From Bacteroidales bacterium (GTDB taxonomy: Bacteria > Bacteroidota > Bacteroidia > Bacteroidales > Muribaculaceae), in the NCBI GenBank assembly GCA_004557385.1, contig SFEA01000021.1, positions 1 through 41,868 of the forward strand: a DNA stretch of 41,868 bases, given 5' to 3'. Positions 16,246 to 25,493 of the stretch are shown here, piece by piece. Within the stretch, counting starts at the first letter, position 1. Each line of letters begins with the position of its first letter. The notes under the pieces are model-generated. The model saw nothing but the letters and a program-made list of their open reading frames with translations. It was not told the origin of the DNA and ran no database searches. The position numbers and the translations under genes are program-made.

Positions 16246-17079
16246 TCAGCGCACCGTGCCGCCAAGTGCTTTAATTATCGACGAACCGGTAGCTTCCTGA
16301 TAGTCAGCCGGAATTTCGATGTCGTCGCTGATATCGTTGTTCCACGTGAGGGTTTTCAACGACAAGCCCAGCGCAATGTCGGTGCCGTTAAGTTTGGTTG
16401 TCACATCAACTTCGGTGGCAACCTTTCCGGCAAGCGTAGTTTCTACGTTGCTGTAATTAGCGCTGTAAATCGATTCGCCTCCGGCTGGCGACACATCAAG
16501 GCGCTCCAGATTGCGGTCGGTGTTGAACACATAGGCATAGTTGAAGCCATCGTATTGCTCCACCGGGGTGAGCTTGACGGTGCCGTTGTCGGCTGTGAGC
16601 ACCACGTCGCCTGCCAAGGCTGCCGTGAATGTGCCCTTGCCCAAGATGTGTGGACGACCCAGCAAAATGTCCTGCAAAGTGTTGATGTCAACCGGCACAC
16701 CGCTGGTGAGCACCGATGCCTTTTCTCTGACGTAAACCTTATGGTAGCGGTCGAGAATGATTATCTCATCGTTGGCTATATAAAGGCGAGCCATTTCGAT
16801 GCCCAACAGTGGACGCACCGAAATTGAAATCGAACGGCCCGCAATCATCTTCATCTGCATCGACGAACTCACCGTCTTGCCTGCTCCTGCCGTGAGCGTA
16901 ACCTTGCCTTTGCTCACAAGCGTTTTCCATGTGGCATATTGTGCATATTCGCCTATCTTGCTGTCGATGCCCGACGGCGTTTGTCCATTATTCACTGCTT
17001 GACGGCTCGACGAGCAGCTGGTGCCAATCATTGCCATTGCCACACTCATCAGCAGCACTAATGCTTTAATTGCTTTCAT
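16246..17079 (-). CDS. DUF4292 family lipoprotein
   Basis: Predicted lipoprotein of 277 residues. The signal peptide MKAIKALVLLMSVAMAMIGTSC has the lipobox cysteine at C22. The mature part is beta-rich, with SISISVRPLLGIEMARLYI followed by a basic turn (DRYHKVYVRE), as in the DUF4292 group, whose LolA/LolB-like fold is suggested from family knowledge. It is probably attached to the outer membrane. It sits 6 nt after the TPR gene and 21 nt before the EnvC-like gene. The TPR-DUF4292-M23 order recurs in Bacteroidales, which suggests one envelope pathway. The biochemical role is unknown. Confidence 0.85.
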   Translation of the reverse strand: MKAIKALVLLMSVAMAMIGTSCSSSRQAVNNGQTPSGIDSKIGEYAQYATWKTLVSKGKVTLTAGAGKTVSSSMQMKMIAGRSISISVRPLLGIEMARLYIANDEIIILDRYHKVYVREKASVLTSGVPVDINTLQDILLGRPHILGKGTFTAALAGDVVLTADNGTVKLTPVEQYDGFNYAYVFNTDRNLERLDVSPAGGESIYSANYSNVETTLAGKVATEVDVTTKLNGTDIALGLSLKTLTWNNDISDDIEIPADYQEATGSSIIKALGGTVR

Positions 17080-17085
17080 ATCAGT

Positions 17086-18891
17086 TTATTTGAAAAAATA
17101 GGTTTTAAACTTCACTTTTCGCTTCAGCAACTCGTTTTCGGGGTCGAGTTTCAACGCCTCCTCCCACTGCACGAGGGCAGCATCAGGCTCACCATTCATG
17201 AACAGGATGTCGCCATAATGCGAACGCACATCGGCGCTGGTTGCGGCATCGGGGTCGTTCATGGCTTTCTCGATATACACCAGCGCTTCCTTGTAATTCT
17301 TTTTCTTGAACAAAATCCAAGCATAGGTGTCGAGGTAGGTTGAACTTTCAGGACTGTCGGAAATGGTGCGATAGCTCATTTTCTCAGCCTTGTCGAGGTC
17401 GCCGCCGCTTTCGCTCAGGAAATAGGCATAGTTGTTCATCGCCATCACATTGCCGGGGTTTGCCTCAAGCGCCTTCTCGTAGGTGGCGAATGCCTTCACC
17501 GTGTCCTTTTGCATGTAGTAGACATCGGCAATTCCGCTCAGCAGCTCCGAGCGGCTCTCGTAGTCAGCCGAATCAATCAGCTCCATGGCTTTGTTGTATA
17601 CGGCAATCGACTTGTCGTACTCCTTCAGCTGATAGTAAGCCGGAGCGATGTATTTATACAATTCCACGTTGTCGGGGTTGTATTTTATGGCGTTTTCGCC
17701 GGCTTTGATGGCTTCGCTGTAGTTATCGGTCATCAAATAGCAGCCCATGAGCATACGCCAATTGTCGGCGCTGGTGGGGTCGACATCGAGTGCATAGCTC
17801 AGCTGCTCGCCCGAGCGCTTATAGTCCTTCTTAGCCCACAGATATTGGCTGTAAAGCTCGTGTATCTTGTTTTCGTGGGGATGTTCCTCAATGAGCACCT
17901 TGAACAGGGTGTCGGCACGCAGGCTCGAATCTTGGTTTTGAATCAAGTCGCGCGAATAGTCGTAGAGCACACCCAACTTGCTTTCCACGTCGAGGTTCTT
18001 GTTGATGAGTGCATTGTAGATTTGCTTGTCGTAGTTCACGGTGTCGCCAACGCTGTTGTAGAATTGCGCACGCGCCAAGTAGATGCCGCCGTTGTCGGGG
18101 TCGTAGCTTTGGGCATGGTCGATATAAGCCAATGCGCTGTCGTTCATGCTATAGGTGGCAAACAGGCGGCTCATAAGCAGATTATACTGCACGTTCTTTG
18201 GCGCTGACGCCAGCAGCGACCGGCATTCGTTTATCGCGCCAATCGAGTCGCGCATCGACATGTACACGTTAATCTTGCGGGTCGACAACGTCAGCATCTT
18301 GCCCTGCGCCTGCTCAAGCGAGTCGTAGGCTGCCAATGCATCCTGAAATTTGCCGTTAGCGCTATAAGCCTCGGCAAGCGAGAATTGCACATCGGCTTTA
18401 TCGGGATATAGCTCCGACATCTTTTTCCACACGTCGAGTGCCTCACCAACATTGCCAAACATACCGGCTGCTCGCCCGTAGATAAACGACTCGTAATAGT
18501 CCTCGGGGCACTCGGCATAGTGCTCATGCATCAGTTTCAATGCCAACTGACGCTCATCGCCGTTAGGCGACTCAAGTGCCATCATCAAAAAGCCGATATA
18601 GTAACTTGCAATGGTGTTTTCGGGGTCGATGCTGTGGGCATGGCGCATTAGCTCGAAGTAGGCAGGATAATTGTCCAACGCCCGTTGGCGCTCTGCCTCA
18701 AGATAGACATATTCGGCTTTGCGACGGTCGGCATCGCTCACCTGCGGCGAACAGAAATCGCCCAACAGCGAAGATGCCAACACGGACGTGTCGGACGTGC
18801 CCTTGCGGTTGCCGGCTATCAATGCAGGCACCACACTCAGCAATGCCACTGCAAGAAAAAATATATTATTTATCCTTTTGATATTCATCAT
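17086..18891 (-). CDS. Exported tetratricopeptide repeat protein
   Basis: Protein of about 601 residues with an N-terminal signal or anchor (INNIFFLAVALLSVVPALIAG) followed by roughly ten TPR units up to the end. Examples are DVQFSLAEAYSANGKFQDAL, ELYKYIAPAYYQLKEYDKSI and DVRSHYGDILFMNGEPDAAL. Such solenoids act as scaffolds for protein partners; here probably in the periplasm beside the DUF4292 lipoprotein that follows at 6 nt. I chose the ATG at 18891 (MMNIKRIN), because the upstream in-frame Met at 18924 adds a polar stretch before the signal peptide. The partner is unknown. Confidence 0.88.
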   Translation of the reverse strand: MMNIKRINNIFFLAVALLSVVPALIAGNRKGTSDTSVLASSLLGDFCSPQVSDADRRKAEYVYLEAERQRALDNYPAYFELMRHAHSIDPENTIASYYIGFLMMALESPNGDERQLALKLMHEHYAECPEDYYESFIYGRAAGMFGNVGEALDVWKKMSELYPDKADVQFSLAEAYSANGKFQDALAAYDSLEQAQGKMLTLSTRKINVYMSMRDSIGAINECRSLLASAPKNVQYNLLMSRLFATYSMNDSALAYIDHAQSYDPDNGGIYLARAQFYNSVGDTVNYDKQIYNALINKNLDVESKLGVLYDYSRDLIQNQDSSLRADTLFKVLIEEHPHENKIHELYSQYLWAKKDYKRSGEQLSYALDVDPTSADNWRMLMGCYLMTDNYSEAIKAGENAIKYNPDNVELYKYIAPAYYQLKEYDKSIAVYNKAMELIDSADYESRSELLSGIADVYYMQKDTVKAFATYEKALEANPGNVMAMNNYAYFLSESGGDLDKAEKMSYRTISDSPESSTYLDTYAWILFKKKNYKEALVYIEKAMNDPDAATSADVRSHYGDILFMNGEPDAALVQWEEALKLDPENELLKRKVKFKTYFFK

Positions 18892-18964
18892 TAAGCAATA
18901 AGTATTTTCATCTTTACCCTGCAAAAGCCGCGTTCAGCAACACGGCTGCGGCGTCATAAAACAA

Positions 18965-19417
18965 TCATTTCACGCCGGTGTGGCCGAAACCGCCTGCACC
19001 GCGCTCGGTGTCGCCAAGCACTTCCACCTCGCTCCATTCCACCTTGCTGTATTGCGACAATATCATCTGGCAGATGCGTTCGCCGTTTTCAATAGTGAAA
19101 GGCTCGTTGCTGAGGTTGATGAGTATCACGCCTATTTCGCCACGATAGTCGGCATCGATGGTGCCCGGAGTGTTCAACACCGTCACACCCTTTTTCAGCG
19201 CCAACCCGCTGCGAGGCCTAATTTGGCACTCATAGCCGTGAGGCAACTCTATGCTTACGCCCGTTGGCACCAACGCTCGCTGCAGCGGCTGAAGCACTAT
19301 GGGCTCGCTAAGCCATGCTCGCAGGTCCATGCCTGCGCTTTCACTTGTGCCGTATGCCGGCAAGGCGTTGTTCGAACGGTTCACTATCTTCACTTTCACT
19401 GGGTCCATATTAGTCAT
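18965..19417 (-). CDS. dut: dUTP diphosphatase
   Basis: Hydrolyses dUTP to dUMP and pyrophosphate, keeping uracil out of DNA and supplying thymidylate synthesis. The 150-residue trimeric-type enzyme shows all five motifs: SAGMDLRA (27-34), RPRSGLA (67-73), GTIDADYRGEI (85-95, with D90 and Y91), NGERICQM (111-118) and the C-terminal RGAGGFGHTG (139-148). A second Met at codon 4 could be used. It heads the minus-strand series with the TPR, DUF4292 and EnvC-like genes; the 73-nt gap to the TPR gene may or may not hold a promoter. Confidence 0.97.
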   Translation of the reverse strand: MTNMDPVKVKIVNRSNNALPAYGTSESAGMDLRAWLSEPIVLQPLQRALVPTGVSIELPHGYECQIRPRSGLALKKGVTVLNTPGTIDADYRGEIGVILINLSNEPFTIENGERICQMILSQYSKVEWSEVEVLGDTERGAGGFGHTGVK

Positions 19418-19522
19418 TGTTTTTATTTATCTTGCGAAAATACTCAAAATGCACCAATCCTCAGCCAATATTTATCATAAATATTACTAAAACCCGCTTT
19501 TTTATGCCCTCATGACAACAAT

Positions 19523-19550
19523 CGAGGCGCAGCATCATTGCCACGCCTCG
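19523..19550. terminator. Weak hairpin between dut and cydB
   Basis: CGAGGCG (19523-19529) pairs with CGCCTCG (19544-19550). It is about 60 nt past the cydB stop, and the following minus-strand bases are only moderately T-rich, so terminator function is uncertain. Confidence 0.35.
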
Positions 19551-19609
19551 TGTTTAGCTTTGTGTGTTCGCATGCTTGCGCCGAAACCTCCGGCGCAGCA
19601 GGCTCTTAA

Positions 19610-20752
19610 TCAATAATTGTGGTCCTTGCCATTGACCTCCTCGGGGGTAACCGGTTGGCGAGTAAGGCTATACCAAGCATAAATCATATAGGCAGCCACA
19701 AACGGAATGATGAGCGACACTATGCTCATCACCTGCAAGGTGAACTCGCTCGACGAGCTGTTGCGTATGGTGAGCGAACTCGAGGCATCGAGCAGCGATG
19801 GATAATACGGTGTGTCGTTATATCCTGCAAGCCAGAACAATGCCATCACCACAAGCAATGTGCCTATGCCGGTGAACCAAATGCCACAGGTGTAGGTCTT
19901 TGCCAACACCGAGCGGATGATGCCGTAAAGCACCAGAACCACGCCAAGCAGCAGTACCAATGCCACCCACCACATTTCAATGAGGTTGTGCAAATAGCGA
20001 TAAGGTTCAACAACAAATTCGTTGAAGCCTGTTGTGCGCAATCCGTCAGCTGTCACCAAAGCACCCACAAATGCCAGGAAGAACACCACGAAGATGGCAG
20101 CGTTGATGATGAGTTGACGCTGGCACCATGCGGCAAACTCGTCGGACACTTGTGTGGTTTTCTTCAGGAACAATATTGCCTGAACACGTGCCAAAAACAG
20201 CACCGTAAAGCCCAGCAGCAGATTCTTGATGCTGAATATGGCTTCGATGCCGTGAGTGTCGGCCCACGTTGAAATCACCGGCGAGCCCTCGCCCACTAAG
20301 CTCACGCGCTTAACCACAAAGTCGGCTCCGAAAAAGAATCCTGCCACTGCCACGCCAAGCAAAATGGGCGCTACAATGCCGTGCAGCGTGAGTATCACAT
20401 CGTAAGCCTTGGTGCCGTAGACATTGCCGCGGCGACGACGAAATTCGTAGCTCACCGCCTGAAGCACAAAGCCGGCAAGAATGAGCATCCACAGCCAATA
20501 AGCGCCACCGAAACTGGTGGAATAGAACAGCGGGAACGAGGCAAAAAATGCTCCGCCAAACACCACAAGCATGGTGAAAGTGAACTCCCACTTGCGCCCT
20601 ACGGCGTTAACTATCACGTCGCGGCCGTCTTGCGACGGTGCCGACAATATCAGCGACTGTCCGCCCTGCACAAACAGCAGGAACACCAGCAGCGCTCCCA
20701 ACACCGAGTTGAGAAGCCACCAATATGATTGAAGAAATTCGTAACTGAACAT
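19610..20752 (-). CDS. cydB: Cytochrome bd oxidase subunit II
   Basis: Inner-membrane subunit of the bd-type quinol oxidase, which reduces oxygen at very low concentration without pumping protons. The 380-residue protein has about eight or nine membrane segments and family signatures: WWLLNSVLGALLVFLLFVQGGQSL at the N-terminus, VGRKWEFTFTMLVVFGGAFFASFPLFYSTSF, and the Asn/Asp-bearing loop near DGLRTTGF. It lies 34 nt after cydA in the same operon. In a gut Bacteroidales species this oxidase supports nanoaerobic respiration and oxygen removal. Confidence 0.96.
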   Translation of the reverse strand: MFSYEFLQSYWWLLNSVLGALLVFLLFVQGGQSLILSAPSQDGRDVIVNAVGRKWEFTFTMLVVFGGAFFASFPLFYSTSFGGAYWLWMLILAGFVLQAVSYEFRRRRGNVYGTKAYDVILTLHGIVAPILLGVAVAGFFFGADFVVKRVSLVGEGSPVISTWADTHGIEAIFSIKNLLLGFTVLFLARVQAILFLKKTTQVSDEFAAWCQRQLIINAAIFVVFFLAFVGALVTADGLRTTGFNEFVVEPYRYLHNLIEMWWVALVLLLGVVLVLYGIIRSVLAKTYTCGIWFTGIGTLLVVMALFWLAGYNDTPYYPSLLDASSSLTIRNSSSSEFTLQVMSIVSLIIPFVAAYMIYAWYSLTRQPVTPEEVNGKDHNY

Positions 20753-20786
20753 AGTATGTTTCTCCCTTTCTTTTGATTTTTTGATA

Positions 20787-22361
20787 TTAAACTTCAGGCG
20801 ATAAAATATCTTCCTTTGAGTGCTTCGATATCTGACGCATCATAATGCTCAACTCGGCTGCAAGCAATGCTGTGAAAAGCACGGCAAACAGCACAAAGGT
20901 AATGATGACCGATGTGGCAGGGATGGCTGAAATGGCTGCCTTTGCCGGCATCAGCCCCTCGATGAGCCATGGCTGACGGCCACATTCGGCAACTGCCCAA
21001 CCGGCTTCGGAGCACAACCAAACCAGCGGAATCGACACCATACCCACCAGATGAACGAGCTTGTTGCCAAGCAGCCAACTCTGTTTCTTGTAAGCCAAGA
21101 ACAGCGACGCTGCCAACATTGCCAACAGATAGCCGCCCAATATCACCATCAGGTGGAACATGTAGAATGTAATGGGCACATTCGGGATGGCTTCGTCAAC
21201 GCTGTCGAAATAGCCGTAGCCAAAGAATTCGTAATTCTTCATCAATTCGGCTTTGCTCTGCTGCATGGCTGCGGTGTCGCCTGCCTTCATGGCTGCGTCG
21301 AATGCGCGAAGCGAAGCGTGTGCCTCCTTGCCGCGGGCTATGCGCTCGGCATACGACACGCCGCTGAAGATGGTGTCGCCTGCCTCGTTCACTGCATAAC
21401 CGTCAACAAGGTCGTTTACGCCAGGCACAAAGGCATCGAAATCGCCTGTTGCCAGGAACGACAATCCTTTGGGTATTGCTATGTGGAAAATGAATTCATC
21501 TTTGTCGTCGGCATAGGTCTTGCCTGGTGTAAGCACACCAAAAGTTGTGATTTCCTGACCCTCGTTGCCGTGATAAACGCCTTCCATGGCTGCAAGCTTC
21601 ATAGGCTGCACGCGGGCAACTTCCTTTGCCGAGCCGTCGCCGGTAGCCATTGTGCCAACAATGCCTATCAAGCCCACCCAACCGGCAAGCTTAATGCTGC
21701 TGAGCGATGCCTCGATATTGCGCTTCTTCATGAGCATCCAGCAGCTCACGCCTATCACAAACACGCCCGAAACGGTCCAGCCGCACATCACCGCGTGGAA
21801 GAACTTGTTCACTGCCACCGGCGAGAATGCCACTGCCCAGAAATCAGCCATAACGTTGCGCATCTGTGCCGGGTCGAACTCCATGCCCACAGGATATTGC
21901 ATCCACGCGTTTGCCACCAGGATCCACCATGCCGACAGCGACGAACCGATGGCGGTGAGCCATGTGGCTGTGAGGTGGAAGCGTTTGCTCACCTTCTTCC
22001 AGCCGAAGAACATCACAGCAATGAACGTCGACTCCATGAAGAATGCCAGCAAGCCCTCAATGGCAAGCGGTGCTCCAAAGATGTCGCCTACAAACCAACT
22101 ATAGTTCGACCAGTTGGTGCCGAACTCAAATTCAAGTATGATGCCTGTGGCAACGCCCATGGCAAAGTTGATGCCAAACAGGCGCATCCAAAACTTAGTG
22201 AGCCCAAGCCACTTCACGTCGCCAGTGCGCACATACATGGTTTCCATTACGGCCACTATGACCGACAGACCCAGGGTGAGCGGCACAAAGAGCCAGTGGT
22301 AAATTGCGGTTAGAGCGAATTGCGCCCTCGACCAGTCGACCAATGAAACAATGTCATCCAT
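20787..22361 (-). CDS. cydA: Cytochrome bd oxidase subunit I
   Basis: Carries the hemes and quinol site of cytochrome bd. The 524-residue protein has the heme b595 ligand H22 (IYHWLFVPL), E102 and E110 of the proton path (IEGLLAFFMEST), the b558 ligands H189 (NKFFHAVMCGW) and M405 (FHLMVILGG), and the GSAKEVARVQPMK region at the start of the Q-loop. The Q-loop (about 245-390) is long, with an Ala/Lys-rich stretch near 340-375, as in other Bacteroidetes CydA proteins. It is preceded by DUF4492 (79 nt) and followed by cydB (34 nt). Confidence 0.97.
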   Translation of the reverse strand: MDDIVSLVDWSRAQFALTAIYHWLFVPLTLGLSVIVAVMETMYVRTGDVKWLGLTKFWMRLFGINFAMGVATGIILEFEFGTNWSNYSWFVGDIFGAPLAIEGLLAFFMESTFIAVMFFGWKKVSKRFHLTATWLTAIGSSLSAWWILVANAWMQYPVGMEFDPAQMRNVMADFWAVAFSPVAVNKFFHAVMCGWTVSGVFVIGVSCWMLMKKRNIEASLSSIKLAGWVGLIGIVGTMATGDGSAKEVARVQPMKLAAMEGVYHGNEGQEITTFGVLTPGKTYADDKDEFIFHIAIPKGLSFLATGDFDAFVPGVNDLVDGYAVNEAGDTIFSGVSYAERIARGKEAHASLRAFDAAMKAGDTAAMQQSKAELMKNYEFFGYGYFDSVDEAIPNVPITFYMFHLMVILGGYLLAMLAASLFLAYKKQSWLLGNKLVHLVGMVSIPLVWLCSEAGWAVAECGRQPWLIEGLMPAKAAISAIPATSVIITFVLFAVLFTALLAAELSIMMRQISKHSKEDILSPEV

Positions 22362-22440
22362 ATTTTTCTGATATTAAATAATTTATTTATTAAAATTAAT
22401 TGTTTTCTCTCCTATTTTTCAGTTCACATCACCAGGGCTG

Positions 22441-22680
22441 TCACTCGCCATCGTCTGACGACAACACGCCCCTGACATATTCGGCTCGCTCGGCATCGTC
22501 GCTAAAATTTGTCGACAAGAAGTTGGGGAAGAAAAACAGCTTAAGCAGCGCAAATATCAAAATAAGCTTCACAATAATTACAGCCCAAAGCGTCTTGCCC
22601 ACTGTCATATTGCGAAACCCGTCGACGTAGAGGTCGATTATCCGCCTTGCCCACGAGGGTTTTTCTTCACTTTGCTTCAT
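22441..22680 (-). CDS. DUF4492 small membrane protein
   Basis: A 79-residue protein with one membrane segment (about 30-52) after the conserved RRIIDLYVDGFRNMTVGKTLW. This matches DUF4492, found next to cydAB in Bacteroidetes and Campylobacterota. By position and size it may be a small accessory subunit of the bd oxidase, comparable in role to CydX; that is an inference. It is the first gene of the cydAB group, 79 nt after the MBL gene. The AT-rich gap 22681-22759 could hold the cyd promoter, but no consensus box is seen there. Confidence 0.88.
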   Translation of the reverse strand: MKQSEEKPSWARRIIDLYVDGFRNMTVGKTLWAVIIVKLILIFALLKLFFFPNFLSTNFSDDAERAEYVRGVLSSDDGE

Positions 22681-22759
22681 CTCTGCTCGATAAAAAAAAT
22701 TTCAACGAGTAAATATAAAAACAATTATTCACATACGTGTAATAATTACAAATATTTTT

Positions 22760-23578
22760 TCACAGGACTATGGTCTGCAAATCGTCGGGCACCACAATCG
22801 TGCCGCCAAAATGCTGTGCAGCCTCGGCGGCGTAAGCTTTGGCGCGTATGTCGAGGTTGCGGTCCTCGGTGTGATAGAGCAGCAGATTCTTGGCGCGCAA
22901 CTCGGCAGCCAGTCGCCCGGCATCTTTGGCGGTGCTGTGATGCTTCTCGTATGGCTTGAACACATCGGCATGGGCATACAGGCAAAACGCCTCGCTCATG
23001 AGCCAATCGGCATCAGCCACCACATTGCTGTCGGCGCCATTGTAAGGCTCGTCGCCAAGACAAACCAGTTTGCGCCCGTCGGGCAAGATTGCTGTGAACC
23101 CATATTGCTTGGTCTTTGTCGACCCGATGTCGAATGCCTTGAAACGGCAGCCCACGGCATCCCATTCCTCGCCGTCGCTCACCGTCACGAAAAACAGCCG
23201 CGAACCCAGATATTTCATAAACCGCTCCGGTATGGCAAGATGGCAAAAGGTGCTGAGCATATCAATGGCTTCGTCGTGACCATAAACCACAAATGTGCCC
23301 TCATAGTCATTGGCATAAACCATCTGCGCAATACGCCTCACCACCCATATCATGCCCAGGATGTGGTCGGTGTGTCCGTGAGTGAGAAAAGCATGGTGAA
23401 GGCTGTGGAAATCTATGTCGGCTTTCTCCATCTGCGCAAATATGCCATTGCCGCCACCGGCATCAACAAGCAACGGCCCGTGCCCGGCATCGAGCACAAA
23501 ACAAGTGTTGTAGATGCGCGTAACCAGTGCGCTGCCGGTGCCCAGCATGGTGATTTTTGCCTTGCAGTGTTCTGTCAT
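22760..23578 (-). CDS. MBL-fold metallo-hydrolase (RNase Z-like)
   Basis: Cytoplasmic metallo-beta-lactamase-fold protein of 272 residues. Metal ligands are H67, H69, D71 and H72 in LTHGHTDHILG; a later aspartate lies in VCLGDEPYNG, and the final histidine probably in LLLYHTEDRN. The start MLGTGSALVTRIYNTCFVLD resembles the RNase Z/arylsulfatase-like branch. Length is shorter than tRNase Z and there is no exosite arm, so a small-molecule hydrolase is equally likely. It lies upstream of DUF4492-cydAB in the same direction; a functional link is not established. Confidence 0.85.
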   Translation of the reverse strand: MTEHCKAKITMLGTGSALVTRIYNTCFVLDAGHGPLLVDAGGGNGIFAQMEKADIDFHSLHHAFLTHGHTDHILGMIWVVRRIAQMVYANDYEGTFVVYGHDEAIDMLSTFCHLAIPERFMKYLGSRLFFVTVSDGEEWDAVGCRFKAFDIGSTKTKQYGFTAILPDGRKLVCLGDEPYNGADSNVVADADWLMSEAFCLYAHADVFKPYEKHHSTAKDAGRLAAELRAKNLLLYHTEDRNLDIRAKAYAAEAAQHFGGTIVVPDDLQTIVL

Positions 23579-23629
23579 ATTGCTGTAGCTGAAAAATCTT
23601 TTTATGTAATTGTCGTGTAAAGGGAAAAA

Positions 23630-23684
23630 TCACACCCTCGCCGCATGCCCCTCAACAAGGAGCCGTTGCAGCCAAAGGGTGTGA
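23630..23684 (-). terminator. Terminator of the PNGase F-like gene
   Basis: TCACACCCT and AGGGTGTGA (23630-23638 and 23676-23684) form a 9-bp stem around a 37-nt loop. On the minus strand the stem is followed by TTTTTCCC. It begins 17 nt past the stop codon. Confidence 0.65.
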
Positions 23685-23700
23685 ATACAGTCGTTCAAAA

Positions 23701-25398
23701 TCAATAAAGCAATGTGCCCGACACGCACCAGTAGCTCATGCTGCCGTGTTCGCGCGGTCCTTGCGGAATCTTTACGGTGATTTCGTGTTCGCCCGCCTTG
23801 AGGTTGCCCAGAGGAATATAGTTAGGGTTGGTGACGGTTCCGGGGCACCAGTTGCTTCGGCTGAGGTCCGACGAGCTTTCGCCGTTCGGGAAATTGCCCG
23901 AGCAAGGGTTGTTGTTGCGATAGGTTGCGCAGTCGTCGCGCCAAGGAATAAACGAGCTCACCTTTTCGCCGTCGAGGCTGATGGTGTTCACCTTGCGGTT
24001 GAACTCATCGCCGCCGCCCCAACCGCCGTGGCCGGTGGTGAGATAGAACAGATGGGCATTCTCAACGTCGTCGGCAAGAGTGAATTTCACCTTCAGCACA
24101 TCGTTTTCCATGTAAACGGGATATTCCTGACCGGCTTGCTCCAGATAGTTCACCGTGTTGAACAACGGCATGGCATGGCGGAACGGCTTGCTGTCCTCGT
24201 CGCCGGGATAGTATTTCAGGTTCATGGTGATGCTGTGGCCGTTGGCGTCCCAGTTGCCAATATAGGCACCAATAATCACCTCGCCTTCGAGCCGGCTTGC
24301 AAGGTTGGTGACGTTCATCTTATACAGCACCTCGTCCACCCATTTCTGACCGGGAACCACGTTGTAGTTATATTGGCGAACGCCAAACCCGGTGAAGAAG
24401 CGCATCAGTTCGAGCGGCACATTATAGTCGGACGTCGAGACAAGTCCGGGATAGAATATGCCGTTGTTGGCAGTGAATCCGGGCACACTCTTGAGGTTCT
24501 TAATCATGTCGAAGAACGACTTTTCTTTGTCAACAGGGATAATGAACACCGAACCGGTGCGGTCGTAGGCGTCGCCTTTTGAGTATTGTGTGAGTTCAAC
24601 AAACACGTCGCGGTCGTCCGACTTTGGCAAAGTCACTTTCTTAAGAATAATCGAACCGCCACCCACGCGATAGGTTACGTTCGGCTCGATTGACTCGGGA
24701 GCCTTGGCACCCGTGAAGTTCACGGCATCGTCGTTGAACACAGGCACAGTGATTACGTTGCTGTTGTTGAGCGTATAGCGATAGTAGTTAGGGTCCATTT
24801 CCTTGCCGAACGAAGCCGGGAAGATGGTTTCGCTCTTGGTCATCGGCACAATTTCCTTTGCCACCTGCACATACTGGCCGTTGCGCGAGTAGCGCAGCAC
24901 CACACCGTCGGTAACGCCCCATCCGGGAGTAGGAGTAGCAGAAACGCCAAGGTCGGTAGTATACCACACCTCCATAGTGTTTGAATTGATGATAGTGCGG
25001 GCAATCTTGCACTTGAAGCCCAGAAATGTGGTGTCAGCCACCACGTTGAATTTATCGTTCACCTTAAACTCGCGCTTCGAGCAAACGGTGTCGCCGTTCT
25101 GCAGCAATGCCATCTGATAGTAGGTGTTGTTACCGAAGTCGACGTATGAGGTTTCCTTTGGGAAGAAGTCCTGGAACCTGGCAGATTGAATGCCCTCGAT
25201 GCGCTGACGGTCGCCGCACATCACCACACGAGTACGAGCCGGAGCATCAGCCTTGTCGGAGCCGTAGGTGATGGTCACGCCAACTGCCTTTTTCATTTGC
25301 TTAACTACCTTTTTTGGCTGAATGGTTGCAGCCGCCGAGGCGCCAAACAATGCGCACGCCATTGCGGCAACAAGAATGAGTTTTTTTGTCATTTTCAA
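23701..25398 (-). CDS. Secreted PNGase F-like protein with GLPGLI-like N-terminal domain
   Basis: PNGase F cleaves intact N-glycans from asparagine. The 565-residue protein has a signal peptide (1-24), an N-terminal GLPGLI-like beta domain (about 25-190, with FLGFKCKIA and VWYTTDLGV), then two jelly-roll parts like N-glycanase N (about 240-410) and C (about 425-560). By my alignment the essential D60 of Flavobacterium PNGase F corresponds to D279 (DAYDR) and E206 to E465 (GDEFN), whereas E118 aligns with G381. The C-terminal SSSDLSRSNWCPG and WRDDC segments match the DRAGWCPG region of the enzyme. It could release glycans from host mucins, or be a non-catalytic relative. It is monocistronic with its own terminator; a -7-like TATTTTTG lies at 25441-25448. 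Confidence 0.78.
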   Translation of the reverse strand: MKMTKKLILVAAMACALFGASAAATIQPKKVVKQMKKAVGVTITYGSDKADAPARTRVVMCGDRQRIEGIQSARFQDFFPKETSYVDFGNNTYYQMALLQNGDTVCSKREFKVNDKFNVVADTTFLGFKCKIARTIINSNTMEVWYTTDLGVSATPTPGWGVTDGVVLRYSRNGQYVQVAKEIVPMTKSETIFPASFGKEMDPNYYRYTLNNSNVITVPVFNDDAVNFTGAKAPESIEPNVTYRVGGGSIILKKVTLPKSDDRDVFVELTQYSKGDAYDRTGSVFIIPVDKEKSFFDMIKNLKSVPGFTANNGIFYPGLVSTSDYNVPLELMRFFTGFGVRQYNYNVVPGQKWVDEVLYKMNVTNLASRLEGEVIIGAYIGNWDANGHSITMNLKYYPGDEDSKPFRHAMPLFNTVNYLEQAGQEYPVYMENDVLKVKFTLADDVENAHLFYLTTGHGGWGGGDEFNRKVNTISLDGEKVSSFIPWRDDCATYRNNNPCSGNFPNGESSSDLSRSNWCPGTVTNPNYIPLGNLKAGEHEITVKIPQGPREHGSMSYWCVSGTLLY

Positions 25399-25493
25399 TA
25401 TATGGGTTTCTGGTTATTTTTTATGATATCTAAATCTTTACAAAAATACTGAAAATAATTTGCACTTACGCTATGCTGTAAGCAAAAAACAAA

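Noticed and set aside
21051..22313. Long plus-strand open frame (420 codons)
   Set aside because: Antisense shadow of cydA, which is clearly the real gene.
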